Source of the DNA: Beroe forskalii
Lineage: Eukaryota; Ctenophora; Nuda; Beroida; Beroidae
Direction of reading: 5' to 3'
Assembly (NCBI GenBank): GCA_011033025.1
Contig: WFMF01000042.1
Coordinates: forward strand, 434,501-498,500
Length of the DNA stretch: 64,000 bases
Every line of letters starts with the position of its first letter. Position 1 is the stretch's first letter. The translations under genes were made by a program, and so were the position numbers. This document shows positions 33,901 to 45,288 of the stretch, in pieces. The notes under the pieces are model-generated. The model saw only the letters and a program-made list of their open reading frames with translations, had not been told where the DNA came from and searched no databases.

Positions 33901-35860
33901 AGGAGAATCATCCCAAAAATTAAAAAATAAAAAGTCGACCACACGTGATTCTTCGAAGAGAAGGGGGGGGTGTCTTTACATGGGGAGGGTTTTGCTCCAT
34001 ACAAAAACCCCCCCTTGTCTTGGGAAAATGCTCACCAAAAACTACGGTTCTCAGGTCCGAAGGGAAAAAAGGCGATGGTTTCCCGGTTTCCCGGGTTTGA
34101 GTTTGGGAAACGCAACCCCCCGCACTTTTAAAAAAACCCGAATAGGGTTTTCCCCCGCAAAATAGGTTACTATGGGTTTCCCCCTTGGGTTTCTAACAAA
34201 ATTAACCCCGCGGGGGTTCCCAATTTACAGTCCCTGACTGAAAAACCCTGGGGAAATGGTTAAAAAGACAAAAAAGGGGCACGTCTTCATTTCCTGTGAT
34301 GGTTTCCTTGATGTGCTTTTCCTTTTTTGTCTTTCCCGTCGTAGTTACCTTAATTGGGTTTTTCTTTTTTTGGGCCCCCCAGTCGTTTGGGGCCCCCCTT
34401 TTTTTGTGACTCCCCAGTTCGGGGGTGAGCCAATTTTGTGCAAAAACGGGGAAAAAGGAGGGGTATGAGGGGTTTGAGGGGAAAGGGGGGATAGGGGGGG
34501 TAGGAGGGGGGGGGAAGGAGGGGGGTAGGAGGGGGGGCTTAGGAGGGGTTGGGGGGGAAAGGGAGGAGGGGGGAAGGGGGAGGGTTTAAAAAGGGGGGGA
34601 AAAGGGTTTGGGAAAGGGGAGGGGAGGAGGGGTTGAAAGGGGGTGGGGGGAGGGGAGGTGGGGGAGGGTTGGGAAAGGGGGAAAAGGGGGGGAAAAGGGG
34701 GGTTTGGCTTGAGGAGGGGGAAGGGGGGGGGGATTTGGGGAGTAGGGGGGGTAAAAGGGGGCCGGAAGGGGAAGTAACAAATTTAGGATTTTGGGTTCTA
34801 GGTGGGGCAACTTAGTAGGTTGGTAAGTTGGGGGCTTCAAAAAATGGGGTAAAATTTGGCAGGTGGTAATTTGAAAATTAATTAGGAAAAATTTTACGTT
34901 TTACAAAGTTTTTGCCCTTATCTCAAAGCTTTTCTAAAACTGCAACCCGTTTTTAAATTTGTCATTACCCTGATCCATAGCACCCCGGGATTGACTGGTA
35001 TCTCTGCTTTAGCCCCCCAATTCTTTAAATTGTGATTGATAAGTTTAAATTTAAATTGATCAATTAATTGAATTGAACTAGTTTCTAGTTAGTAGTTGTG
35101 ACTTTCAGTCCCCAGAGTACAGAACCCATATTTCCGCTGGTTGAAATTTTTAATATTGCTTTGGGAAATTTCCCACTGAATATGATACTAAGAATGACCC
35201 CCATATTTTAACTAAATTCAAACTTACAAACACAAATCTTGAATTTGCCATGGAAATTATCGGAAACTAAACAAATCAAATTTAAAGGTCACGGCTGCAA
35301 ATTTGGGAACTTTATGTTACTGTAAGAGCTGAAATTTCCTTTTCATGCTTATACAAAAGGCCGGGGCCCGCAAAAAGTTAGCAAAGGGTTTAATGATTTT
35401 TGTTCTGGGAAGGTCCACTATTACCTTTTCCATCTCACTCCCCTTTTATTTTATCGGAATCTTCAATGTAAAAGCTGCAACCTACATGCAACCAGCTTGG
35501 TAATAATGAAAGGGGCCCATTTAATTAGTTCTTAGTTCTTAGATACCACCAACATTTGGCTCATCCCGTAAGACATCGTATGGATATCCTTGGGTTTTCA
35601 GCATTATGGTACTGACACCCAACATATCAATGACACCAGCCTGGGGTCGGAAGAATCTGGCACCCCGTTTGAAAGCATGGCTGACAGCAGTGACAGTCCA
35701 ATCATTAATGACACCAGCCTGACGTATCACTGACCCGCCCCCTTTACTGACACCATGGTTTATTGACAGCAGTCTGACGTATCATTGACACCAGTCTGAC
35801 GTATTGCTGAAATCAGTCTGACGTATCATTGACACCAGTCTGACTTTAATGACAGGTTGA
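30963..35860 (-). pseudogene. Degraded second copy of coiled-coil gene exons C to G
   Basis: Collinear with 14.93-20.85 kb. C' is clean at 30,964-31,066 but lacks the last codons and donor; D' is at about 32,456-32,600; E' at about 33,110-33,230; F' at about 34,345-34,440; G' at about 34,905-35,010. The introns between them match too (purine tract at 34.44-34.79 kb, start of the 22-bp array at 35.6-35.85 kb). From about 32.5 kb on it is full of inflated C, G, T and A runs and small deletions, so no frame survives. It is either an eroded tandem duplicate or a poorly polished haplotype copy placed in the scaffold by the assembler; the composition of the errors favours the latter. The 15.2-kb element and the exon A and B region are absent. 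Confidence 0.85.
31230..32480. repeat. 60-bp minisatellite carrying the exon D donor, about 20 copies
   Basis: Unit contains ACTAACCTGGACTCTCATTT, CGTTGCTATGGATAACCGCC and TGGTTACCTGATAGTGCATG. On the minus strand each unit has the end of exon D (AACGAAATGAGAGTCCAG) followed by a GTTAGTC donor and a second GTAACC. Sixty bp keeps a 20-residue frame (NQAVIHSNEMRVQVSHALSG) open across units. The intact gene at 17.07-17.12 kb has a single copy. Confidence 0.96.
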
Positions 35861-35864
35861 TAAT

Positions 35865-36395
35865 GCCCCCGTTCTGATAATTTCCCCTATTAACTTGAGA
35901 GTTCCCCTGTTACTGAAGGGTTTTTAATTTGGGTAGTTCCCCCGTTCGTAAGGGGCCCCTGTTAACTTGATAGTGTCCCCTGTTAGTGATAAGGGCCCCT
36001 TTAACTTATTTTCCCCCGTTTGATAGGGTCCTCTGTTAACTTTTATAATTTTCCCCCTTTGTTAGGGGCCCCTTTCTTGATAGTGTTTCCCGTTAGTGAT
36101 AGGGGCCCCTGTTAACTTGATAGTGTCCCTGTTAGTGATAAGGGGCCCCTGTTCGATAGGGGCCCCCGTTTGATACGGTCCCCCTGCTTATTTGTGTCCC
36201 CCGTTGTGATAGGGGCCCCTGTTAACTTTTATTTTGTCCCCGTTGGGGATAGGGGCCTCTGTTTTTCGATAGTGTCCCCTGTTAGTGATATGGTCTCTGT
36301 TAACTTGATAGTTCCCCGTTGGGGAAAAGGGTCCCCTGTTAACTTGATAGTGTCCCCTGTTAGTGATAGGGTCCCCTGTTAACTTGATAGTGTGT
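35865..36395. repeat. About 40-bp degenerate minisatellite
   Basis: Units around GTCCCCTGTTAACTTGATAG and TGTCCCCTGTTAGTGATAGG. The last units (36,320-36,390) are regular; earlier ones look corrupted by homopolymer changes. No counterpart is seen at 20-24 kb. Confidence 0.85.
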
Positions 36396-37554
36396 AACAC
36401 AATTTGAAAAGCATGTAACGTTTAAATACTTAGGAAGTTAAAATGAATTTACTCCCATCTTGACGTTGTTTTTACCTAGGTATACGACCCTGAGTGGTAG
36501 ACCAGGTGGTCCCAAGGGCACTATGAAGCAAACCGCCACTGTGCTCCTTCTCCCAGCCACATTCTGCTCTGCCATTCTTGATCGTTATTTATTTAAATTG
36601 GCCGATCTCTACCTTAGGCTTCTCAAACAGTGCAGTTTGACCATGGGTGTGCTAGAGGTTCGACCAGTTTATGAGGCCTGAATTGCTTCGTGTGGTCAAT
36701 ATAGTTTATAGAAAGCTCTCAATTTGTGCAGTCCAAGCTTTATACAGGATGATTCATCATCCTGTATAGTCAAATTTTGGGTGTGAATGTATAACACACA
36801 CACCCACACTGCACATTGGTATAAGAGTGCCCTATACCATTTATTAACTGTCTAGTTTGCTTTTCTAACCCAGAGACATGGGTTCTACAAATGTGACATG
36901 TTAGATTATTTTCAAATTTAGATATCATCAAATTGTATCTAAGCTCAACCATGAAGAATGCAAGTAAAATATCTAATTTTATAGAAATACTGTATTCATG
37001 ATAATTAATAAGTAAAACGCATCAATTTAACAGATTGCCCACAAATTTCCTTCATTTAACTTGTTATACCCAAGACATTCTATTATAGAGCTTGTATTTA
37101 AATAGTTAAATAAGAACCTTTCAAGCTTACTTTGACTTATTCTAGGCTTGCAGAAATAATTATCCTAACAGCAAGACCTCATTTGTATTTTGTGTGTGTG
37201 TTTTGAATTGTATATTGTGGAGATGAATAAAAATCATTCTTTTTACTAAATCATTCTTTTGTCTGACAAATTATACGATTTTTCCATGGGGCAGGTTACA
37301 ATGGCCAATTAGCGTTATTCATTATTCATGGAGGTGGATCGCATTCAAATTTCAATGATTTTTAACACATTTATTCCGCTGATGGCGATACCTAAAACTA
37401 AAACATAGTGATATTTGATTTAATATAAATCATTATGATTAATAATTGTTTGATAATATTAATATATTTTTACAGTTTATCAAATTCAATATCATGAAGT
37501 TAAATTCAATAAAAAGTTGTAATCCAATTGTTTTCTTAGCTTCAAGTTCAAATT
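36396..37554. other. Unique sequence with a perfect small hairpin
   Basis: No convincing exon. A perfect 10-bp inverted repeat, TACAGGATGA-TTCA-TCATCCTGTA, lies near 36,743-36,766. AATAAA occurs near 37,226. Confidence 0.45.
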
Positions 37555-38220
37555 CAAAGGTTGCTAAACACGTATATCCCTGTGTGGCTCGCGCGGCGCG
37601 CTTCTCCAGCACAGTGTGTCCCGTAGGGAAGCGCGCGGCGCGTACACACACCTATGCGGGCTTAGGAAATTCAAAGAATACTGATTTAATTTTAACCATT
37701 AACGGTGGCGTGTCGAACTCATATAGGCGCGGCTTTTCAATGCGCGGCGTAATAGTGCGCGGCTCGCTGCCTGTAATTTACAGGCGCACTGCGCAGCGAG
37801 CCGCGCACGATTACGCCGCGCACGGAAAAGCCGCGCACATATTAGTTCGACACGCCCCTGTTATTTGCCCTAACCAGGACCCTGGTTACGCGCACGGAGT
37901 GCACGGCGCGGCAAGCGCGACGCCCCTGGTTAGGGGAACCCTTAACCAGGGTGTCGCAAGGCGCGGCGCGCGCGCGTAAAACTAGGGATCTGGTTAGAGC
38001 AAGGGTCGGGTCAGACAAAGGTGCCGCGCGCGTTAAACTATTGCCAGGCGTTGCCTGGCCCCCTCGGCGCGGCCGCCTCGCGCGCACGAAGCTGGAAGCA
38101 GGCAACGTCTGGCTAATAGAATGCGCAAATTTCAGCAAAAATCAATGTTTGCTAAACACGTATATATATCCCTGTTATCGTCGCGGGCGTACACACACCT
38201 ATGCGGGCTTAGGATCAAAA
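37555..38220. repeat. GC-rich hairpin block between direct repeats
   Basis: Two direct copies of GCTAAACACGTATAT ... ACACACACCTATGCGGGCTT lie at 37,562-37,672 and 38,150-38,213. Between them, 37,706-37,857 forms a long hairpin: GGCGTGTCGAACT ... CGGCGTAATAGTGCGCGGCT pairs with its complement on the right arm (arms about 75 bp). The rest (37,860-38,110) is GC-rich with small palindromes such as TAACCAGGACCCTGGTTA. It looks like nested hairpin/MITE insertions in otherwise AT-rich DNA. Confidence 0.7.
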
Positions 38221-38239
38221 TCAATGTAAAGCAAATTAA

Positions 38240-39190
38240 TTGAAACCTTGTGCGCGCACTGTAATTTGCGAGCTCTTTCGACGGGTCTTTCGATCAATCC
38301 ATGTGCACACATACGCTGTACGCGTCAGAGAAGACATTTCTACACCCCATCTGGTCCAGGGAAAGTTTTGTTTTGTCGCTGGAGTTGACATTTCTTCTTG
38401 TGGAGTAGCTGCCGTGTTTATTTTTAGGTGGTATGTGGGTGGTTGGTGCTGTTCAACAATCCAGGGGTTACCTATTTCGTTATATCTCTGTATCTTTTCA
38501 TTCTGTGAAGAATTGTGTGCTTCCTTGACATCACACTTGGTATTGGTTCTTGTCTTGATTCAATGGCAGTGTTGTTATTTTTTTAAATTGGGAATTCTAA
38601 AGTTCTTTTTAAAGTCATCATTGTTGATTACTAGTTCATCTTTCTCTGATGCTGGCATCCTGTAGCTGAAGTTTGTAAACAGACCAACTTTAGCCACTTG
38701 ACTTGCTCACTGTTAATCGCATGGTCTGTGGCTGTTTGCCTCAGAAGTTCCTTGTCATTCCTTTTGGAGTCCTTCTTCTTTCCACACATTTCCTTCTTCT
38801 GCTGTTCAACATGTTCTCTTTTTCCTTTTTTAGCATGCTGCTGATAGTCTTTTGTGCCATACTTTTCTGCTATCACAGTGAAAACAAGTAAACAACATAC
38901 TTGAACTGTGCTACTTTTCATCAACCAGCAAGAGACACTAGCAGACTTTGTGATGAAAAAAAGACCATTGCAATAGATAATCAGATTCCAATCTTAATGA
39001 TATCATATATTTTCGCTATAAGTAGCTTTACTTTAATTGTCTCAGGATGTGTTGAGGCTGCTCCTCGGAGATCCTGAAGATGATTCATAGCTTTTCATAA
39101 AGTCAATCTTAAAGTTATGAATCGAAACTGTCAGTTGATATTGTGGAGTAGTTATTTGGCTTGAATCATAATTGTTACTTTCAATGAAAG
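38240..39190 (-). other. Possible decayed coding fragment, unrecognised
   Basis: On the minus strand there are open stretches that look protein-like but are split by frame changes: 38,924-38,631 (lysine-rich, with LLRQTATDHAINSEQVKWLK) and further frames down to about 38,340 (with WIVEQHQPPTYHLKINTAAT). I do not recognise the family. It may be an old transposable-element or retrocopy remnant. The part at 39,040-39,145 matches a dispersed repeat also at 58.25 kb. Confidence 0.25.
39040..39145. repeat. Dispersed repeat copy 1
   Basis: Shares an ordered set of motifs with 58,244-58,345: GAGGCTGCTCCTCGGAGATC, CTGAAGATGATTCAT and GAAACTGTCAGTTG. It is likely a SINE-like or MITE-like repeat; I cannot define its ends. 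Confidence 0.5.
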
Positions 39191-39235
39191 ACAGCAGTTT
39201 TATTTGAGGATATTCGTTGATATTCGTTGTTGTTC

Positions 39236-40533
39236 ATGGCTAGTGTTCCAGTTACAGCTAGTGTTCCAGTTACAGCTACTGAAGATAATGAAGAAACTAC
39301 TAATGGGTGTTTATCTGAATGCAGTAATGCAAGTTGGAACAACAAGCGGAAATATGTTCAGTCTTATGCATATAATGGTAATAAATCTCCTTCTGTAAGG
39401 TCACCTAGCTACAAAAAGACTGCTGGCTCTAGAAATCAATGTCCCTGTTTACGTGTTGTAAATGATTCATGTTATATAACATGTGAGCTAGTGTTCCAGT
39501 TACAGCTACTGAAGATAATGAAGAAACTACTAATGGGTGTTTATCTGAATGCAGTAATGCAAGTTGGAACAACAAGTGGAAATATGTTCAGTCTTATGCA
39601 TATAATGGTAATAAATCTCCTTCTGTAAGGTCACCTAGCTACAAAAAGACTGCTGGCTCTAGAAATCAATGTCCCTGTTTACGTGTTGTAAATGATTCAT
39701 GTTATATAACATGTGAGTCTTGCAGTCAATGTTACCACTGCAAATGTGTTGGTCTTGGTGAATTGCCACAAACTGCTGTTGAGTTACTTCTAACTTGGAA
39801 ATGTTTCTCATGTTTCAAGCCGACCTTTCATAAACTATCAAAGAAAGCTGAGATTGATTACAGGGCCATTGTGAAAGAGGAAGTACAAAATGCTTGTACA
39901 ACAACAATCAAGGATATGGTTGTTACTGCAACCCAATATAGACTATTGTCAAGGCCACTAAGGGCCTTGTAGAAGAAGTTTCAAGGAAAACGAATGAATC
40001 TGTTAAGACTTTTGCAGAGGTAACGGCCAAGAAATCAAAGGAAGTTCAAAAAGAAGATTGTAGAGGATGTCAAAGAAGCTACAGCTTCCACTGTCATTAT
40101 TGGGGAGGTATGTCGCAAAATGGATACTGACCAAGCAGAAAGGGAGCGCAGAAAATGTAATGTTATTATAAACAGTATTCCAGAACATGGTGGGTCATTG
40201 ACTGGGCAAGAACGCAAGGATAAAGATGTTGAATTCCTTTGTGAAAAGTTAGAGATGAATTTCAATGAAATAAAAAACTGCTTCAGGACTGGTTCCCATA
40301 AAAAGAATTCTGATGGAACAACTAATCCAAGACCTCTGGTTGTGATCATGAAAAATGAGGAAATTGCTAAGTATTGGCATGATTTTGGAAGGGGTTATCG
40401 CATCAGAGGAACTGATTTTTGGGTCAATCCTGATCTTTGCCGGACTGATAGGCATACTTCTTTTTTAGCTCGTCAGGAACGGAGGAGCAGACTGGAAAAA
40501 CGAGTTCCAGTACCAAAAGTAAATCAGCCATAA
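39236..40533 (+). pseudogene. LINE copy 1 ORF1 (PHD-like finger, coiled coil, RRM-like core)
   Basis: Likely start MASVPVTASVPVTATEDNEE. A cysteine/histidine cluster follows (CPC ... CESCSQCYHCKCVGL ... WKCFSC), which fits a PHD-type finger as found in ORF1 of many CR1-group LINEs. Then comes a helical region (KEEVQNACTTTIKDMVVTAT), then the nucleic-acid-binding core with RRKCNVIINSIPEHGG and WVNPDLC, ending VPVPKVNQP. ORF1 proteins bind the element RNA. A 230-bp tandem duplication (39,257-39,486 and 39,487-39,716) shifts the frame before the finger, and further indels at about 39,940 and 40,053 break it, so it is not functional as written. Confidence 0.75.
39257..39716 (+). repeat. 230-bp tandem duplication inside ORF1
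   Basis: The segment starting GCTAGTGTTCCAGTTACAGC and ending TATAACATGTGA occurs twice, head to tail, differing at about one base (AAGCGGAAAT versus AAGTGGAAAT). A smaller 18-bp duplication of the same start precedes it at 39,239. The unit length is not a multiple of three. Confidence 0.95.
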
Positions 40534-40539
40534 CTCCCT

Positions 40540-43500
40540 AAGTCATCAAGAAAGATAAGAAACAGTCTCCTGAATGTTTTCTATACAAATGCTTGTTGTT
40601 TAACAAACAAAATGACTGAGTTGAAGCATCTCATATCAGTGAATCAATATGACATAGTTTGTGTTACTGAAACACATTTCTATGATGGACTTACTAGGGC
40701 AGAATATGAGATTCCTGGTTTCAACCCTTATCGTGCTGACAGGAATTTCAAACTTGATAGGTCAACTAATTACAATCAAATCAGTGAATGTGGAGGTTCT
40801 ATCATCTATGTCAATCAAAGTATTGAGATCCTTGATTGTAAAACAGGGCCAGACTCTATTGCAGTATCTTTTAGAGTGTGACATTGGAAAAGTTTTGATT
40901 GGTTGTGTTTATAGATCTCCTTCATTGAACAAACGCCAAGATTTGAAGCTTTTAGAATTTGTAAAAGAAATTTTCACTGATGAGAATCATATTGCAAAAT
41001 TTTGTTATGGGGATTTTAATCTCTCTCATGTGTCTTGGCAATCAGGTACAATGACAGGTATGAATGATTCTGTCAACAGTACAGTTTGCATGCAAAAACT
41101 GTATTTGGATTTTATTCATGAGTTGGGAGTTTCATGGTTATTAACATCAGAATCTACACGAAGGAGACTAAATAAAGTAACTGGTGTATTGAATGAAAGT
41201 TTACTAGACCAACTTTTGTTCACTGAAGAAAACCTTGTCAATGAATATAAGCTTGGTCCTCACTTAGGCAAGAGTGACCATGTAACTCTTACTACAGAAC
41301 TCAATGTATCACAGTCCTCAAAGTTAGAAGAAAACAAAGTTACAAATGAAGAAAGAAGATGTTGGTCTAAAGTAACCTCTGAGGAGATCCTACAATGGTC
41401 ACATGAAATATCCTGGAACTTAGATCCTGATGAAGTTGATGATATGTCTGTGAATGAACTATGGTCAATAATTTTTGAGAAATTGAATGTTATGTCAGAT
41501 AGAGTTCCACTTCAAAATGTTACAAATAATATTGATATTAATTATAGTGCACCTTGGGTAAATAGATCATTGAAAAGAGCCATAAGAAACAAAAAATAAA
41601 GCCTGGAATGTTTTTGATGTGAATCCTAATGTAAGAAACTGGAGTTTAGCATTAGAGAAGCAACAATTATTTGAAAAGTGTGAATGCAATGCTAGAGTCA
41701 AATATGAGAAAAAGGTTACCAAAGACCTGAAGTATAACTCACGTGCCTTTTCTCCTATTTGAGATCATGTAACAAAGTTAAAGATATTGTTACAAGGCTA
41801 ACCAAACCTGATGGCTCACGCACAACTAATGACAAGGATACAGCTGATTGTTTGGCTGATGCCTTCAGTTCAGTTTTTGTGAGTGAGCCTCATGGTCCAA
41901 TGCCTGAAAGTTGCTATAAAACAGACAATGTGAAGCAATCTGAAAATCTGATGATAACAGTTGATGAAGTGCGCAATGAGTTAAAAAAGCTTGATGTCTT
42001 CAAGAGTTTTGGCCCAGATAAAATTCATCCAAAGCTATTGAAGACATTAGCTGAAAATAGTGATTTTGTAAGTATTATAACAGTTTTGTTTAATAAATGT
42101 GCAAATGAAGCAAATATCCCTGATATTTGGAAGGAAGCAAATGTAGTAGCACTTCACAAAAAGGAATCAAGGAATGATCCTTATAATTACAGACCAGTGT
42201 CCCTCACTTGTATTATTTGTAAAGTCTATGAAAAGTTTATTAGACAGCATATTCTTAATTATGTTGAAAAGGAAATAGTAGAAGATCAACATGGTTTTGT
42301 ACCAAAGAAATCATGCTTATCTAATCTCTTAGAATCAGTTGAGTCCATCATTAGTTTGGTTGAAGAAGGTTTCCCGGACGTGTTGTTTTTAGACTTTATG
42401 AAAGCTTTTGACCAAGTGCCTCATTATAGGCTCCTCATCAAATTAGAAAATTGTGGAATAAGCGGTAATTTGTTAGCTATCATTCAAGACTTTTTATCTA
42501 ATAGAACAATGAGAACAGTAATTAGAGGAGAATATTCTGATATAAAGTATGTTAGATCAGGTGTTCCACAAGGATCAGTCTTAGGACCTTTATTGTTCAT
42601 CCTCTTTATTAACGACCTGCCTAATGAAATTAAAAATGTAACTAAAATCTTTTGCAGATGATTTGAAAATTGTTGTAAATGCTATTAACAGTGATAATAT
42701 CAATGCTGATTTGAAATTATTGGAAAATTGGGAGGAAACATGGCTTTTGAAATTTAATGTTGATAAGTAAAGTTATGCATATTGATATCAATGACAATCC
42801 TATGAATAATTATTTCCTGCACAATAGAACTCTTGAAGAAACATCTGTCGAAAAGGATCTAGGTGTTATGATTGATAATAGATTAAATTGGGATACAAAT
42901 ATTAATAAGTGTATAAAAGATGCAAATAGAACAATTGCTTGGGTTAGTAGAAATGTAATTAATAAAGATATTGATATAATGTTGAGAATATACAAAGCAC
43001 TTATAAGGCCAAAGCTAGAGTACTGTGTCCAACTGTGGAGTCCTGCTGCTCACCATGGGAACTGGGCTACCATCTTGGAGCTGGAAGGTGTCCAGCGCTC
43101 GTTTCACAAGACTGATAAATGGCATTGGTACACTCCCATATAGTGAGCGGCTTGACCAACTTAAATTGACAACATTAGCTGAAAGGAGGATAAGGGTGAT
43201 CTTATAGAGACTTTCAAAGTTGTTAGTAATGAAGTAGACTATGGTAAGGACTTATTTAAACTTGGTAGAAGCAGAAGAAACTTGTTAACTAATAAGTATA
43301 ATACTACTTATTGCTCTAGTGACTTTCGTAAATTGAATGATAGTTTTATATCAGAGAGAGTCAGACCTTATTGGAACAATCTACCTAAATCTGTGAGATG
43401 TATCAAGTGTTAACTCTTTCAAGGCTAGTCTAGAATGTTATAAGAAGGATTGTGGTACTTTAAACCCAGATAACTTTTGGTATGTTTCTTCTTTGGTACT

Positions 43501-43627
43501 AGAAAAAATAGAGGGAAGTAACTATTTATCTAATAAAGAGAAGTTTAATGATTACCTGATGAGTAATCCGTTTGTGGCCAAACGAAAAGGGATAAATATT
43601 AGTCATTTATTTGCAGCATCACCTTGA
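40540..43627 (+). pseudogene. LINE copy 1 ORF2 (APE endonuclease and reverse transcriptase), frameshifted
   Basis: The endonuclease part has DIVCVTETHF, YGDFNLSHVSW and SDHVTL, matching the catalytic E, D/N and SDH positions of apurinic-type nucleases. The reverse transcriptase part has RPVSLTCIICKVYEKFI, DQHGFVPKKSCLSNLL, FLDFMKAFDQVPH (motif A), SGVPQGSVLGPLL (motif B) and, across a frameshift, FADD (motif C, a YADD variant). The C-terminus has KDLGVMIDNRLNW and the CR1/L2-like RLINGIGTLPYSERLDQLKL. It would nick DNA and copy the element RNA at the target. Frame breaks lie near 40,870, 41,598, 41,752, 42,655, 42,768, 43,100 and 43,398. The frame opens upstream of the first ATG and overlaps the ORF1 stop. 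Confidence 0.85.
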
Positions 43628-44010
43628 TTTTTATATTGATATTGAATTGATATTTTGTTAATCTCTTTTTCTCATGTCAGTTCCTGTTTTCATGGTATGA
43701 TTGTATATATTGTTGTTTCTGGAAGGGTTTTTATCTTATAGCAGCTGACATGAGATATCTTTTGTGCATTCATTTCATAGGTTTTTAATTTGGAAATCAC
43801 AATTATCAAATGCATGCTACTTTTAATTTAAGTTATTTCAATTCATTTCTATAATATAAAATTGACTCCTATTTATTCTATGAAATGTTTCAAAATGTTA
43901 TTGATAAATGGACACCTGTGTTTAAAGGTGTGTTCTTAATGTAAACCAATGAATTGAATATTGTAAAGATTTGTGATGGTTCAATACCATTAATTTTATC
44001 TTATCTTATC

Positions 44011-44762
44011 TCTCTTAGAACTTTTTTGAAATGTGTCCTTGTTTTGAAAGATTTTTGAAAGATATGGATTCCTATCTACCAAGAATTGAACAAAATAGGT
44101 TTAAGTACAAAGGCTGTGTACTTAAATCTGTTATTTGTGATCCAAAGGAGAGCTTTGACCTGATCAATATATATTTAGTTCAATGGGAATTCTATAATAT
44201 TCTGATTATGTAAAATATGTTAGTGTTCAAAATATATTAGTTTCAACATATTTCACTTTATAACACAATTTACTTTAATATTTCAACATATTTTACTTAA
44301 TTCAGGTCATGAGATTATGAGTTTTAACATCATGAGTTTGGTATACAACACAATTCATGAGGTGATGTCTGTGAAAGTATTCAATATTCTCGAGGGTTGG
44401 AACAAGACCTTGTGACCAACCTAATGAAGACTTCTTTCAACTTTTAAAAATAAAGTGAACAAAAATGACCCATTTGATTACAGTTATTCAGCTGCTTTGG
44501 AAATCAGAATAGTTTATAGTTGTTACGATATAAACACTAAAGTCACCACATTAGAGGCCAACTTGTGGACTCAAAGCTGAAGTTCTTCTAATTCTATCCA
44601 CAACCCACTAAGAATGGATTCTAAAATCAGTCCATCAGTATCATAACCATAATACCATATCACACCAAAATAAAGACAAGCTCCCTCATTTCCTTCACCA
44701 AACTCAGTGATAGCCAAAAAGAAGGAAAACTTGTTGAAATCAAGTTCTGTTATTAACATGTG
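44011..44762. other. Spacer between the two LINE copies
   Basis: AT-rich unique DNA with short open frames on both strands (plus 44,031-44,213; plus 44,455-44,576; minus 44,571-44,759). The plus frame at 44,455-44,576 reads DPFDYSYSAALEIRIVYSCY and then TLEANLWTQ, which faintly recalls part of the ligand-binding domain of Cys-loop receptors, but there is no clear splice site and I do not call a gene. Confidence 0.3.
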
Positions 44763-45288
44763 ATCTTGCAGTCATTTACACCAAATGTGTCTGGATGCAC
44801 AAACTGCTGTTGAGTTACTTCTAACTGGAAATGTTTCATGTTTCAAGCTGACCTTTCATAAACTATCAAAGAAAGCTGAGATTGATTACAGGGCCATTGT
44901 GAAAGAGGAAGTACAAAATGCTTGTACAACAACAATCAAGGATATGGTTGTTACTGCAACCCAACAGGCTATTGTCAAGGCCACTAAGGGCCTTGTAGAA
45001 GAAGTTTCAAGGAAAACGAATGAATCTGTTAAGACTTTTGCAGAGGTAACGGCCAAGAAATCAAAGGAAGTTCAAAAGAAGATTGTAGAGGATGTCAAAG
45101 AAGCTACAGCTTCCACTGTCATTATTGGGGAGGTATGTCGCAAAATGGATACTGACCAAGCAGAAAGGGAGCGCAGAAAATGTAATGTTATTATAAACAG
45201 TATTCCAGAACATGGTGGGTCATTGACTGGGCAAGAACGCAAGGATAAAGATGTTGAATCCCTTTGTGAAAAGTTAGAGATGAATTTC

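Larger units (their letters stand above)
39200..44010 (+). mobile_element. CR1/L2-like LINE, copy 1 (near full length)
   Basis: It contains ORF1 and ORF2 in overlapping arrangement, a roughly 390-bp 3' UTR and a microsatellite-type 3' end (TTTTATCTTATCTTATC) in place of poly(A), as in CR1/L2-group elements. It is nearly identical to copy 2 along 4.6 kb. The 5' end is not certain. It bears several one- or two-base indels that copy 2 does not have, mostly in homopolymers. Confidence 0.9.

Noticed and set aside
32680-34840. Glycine-rich and proline-rich frames in the degraded block
   Set aside because: Products of inflated G and C runs in a corrupted copy of intronic DNA.
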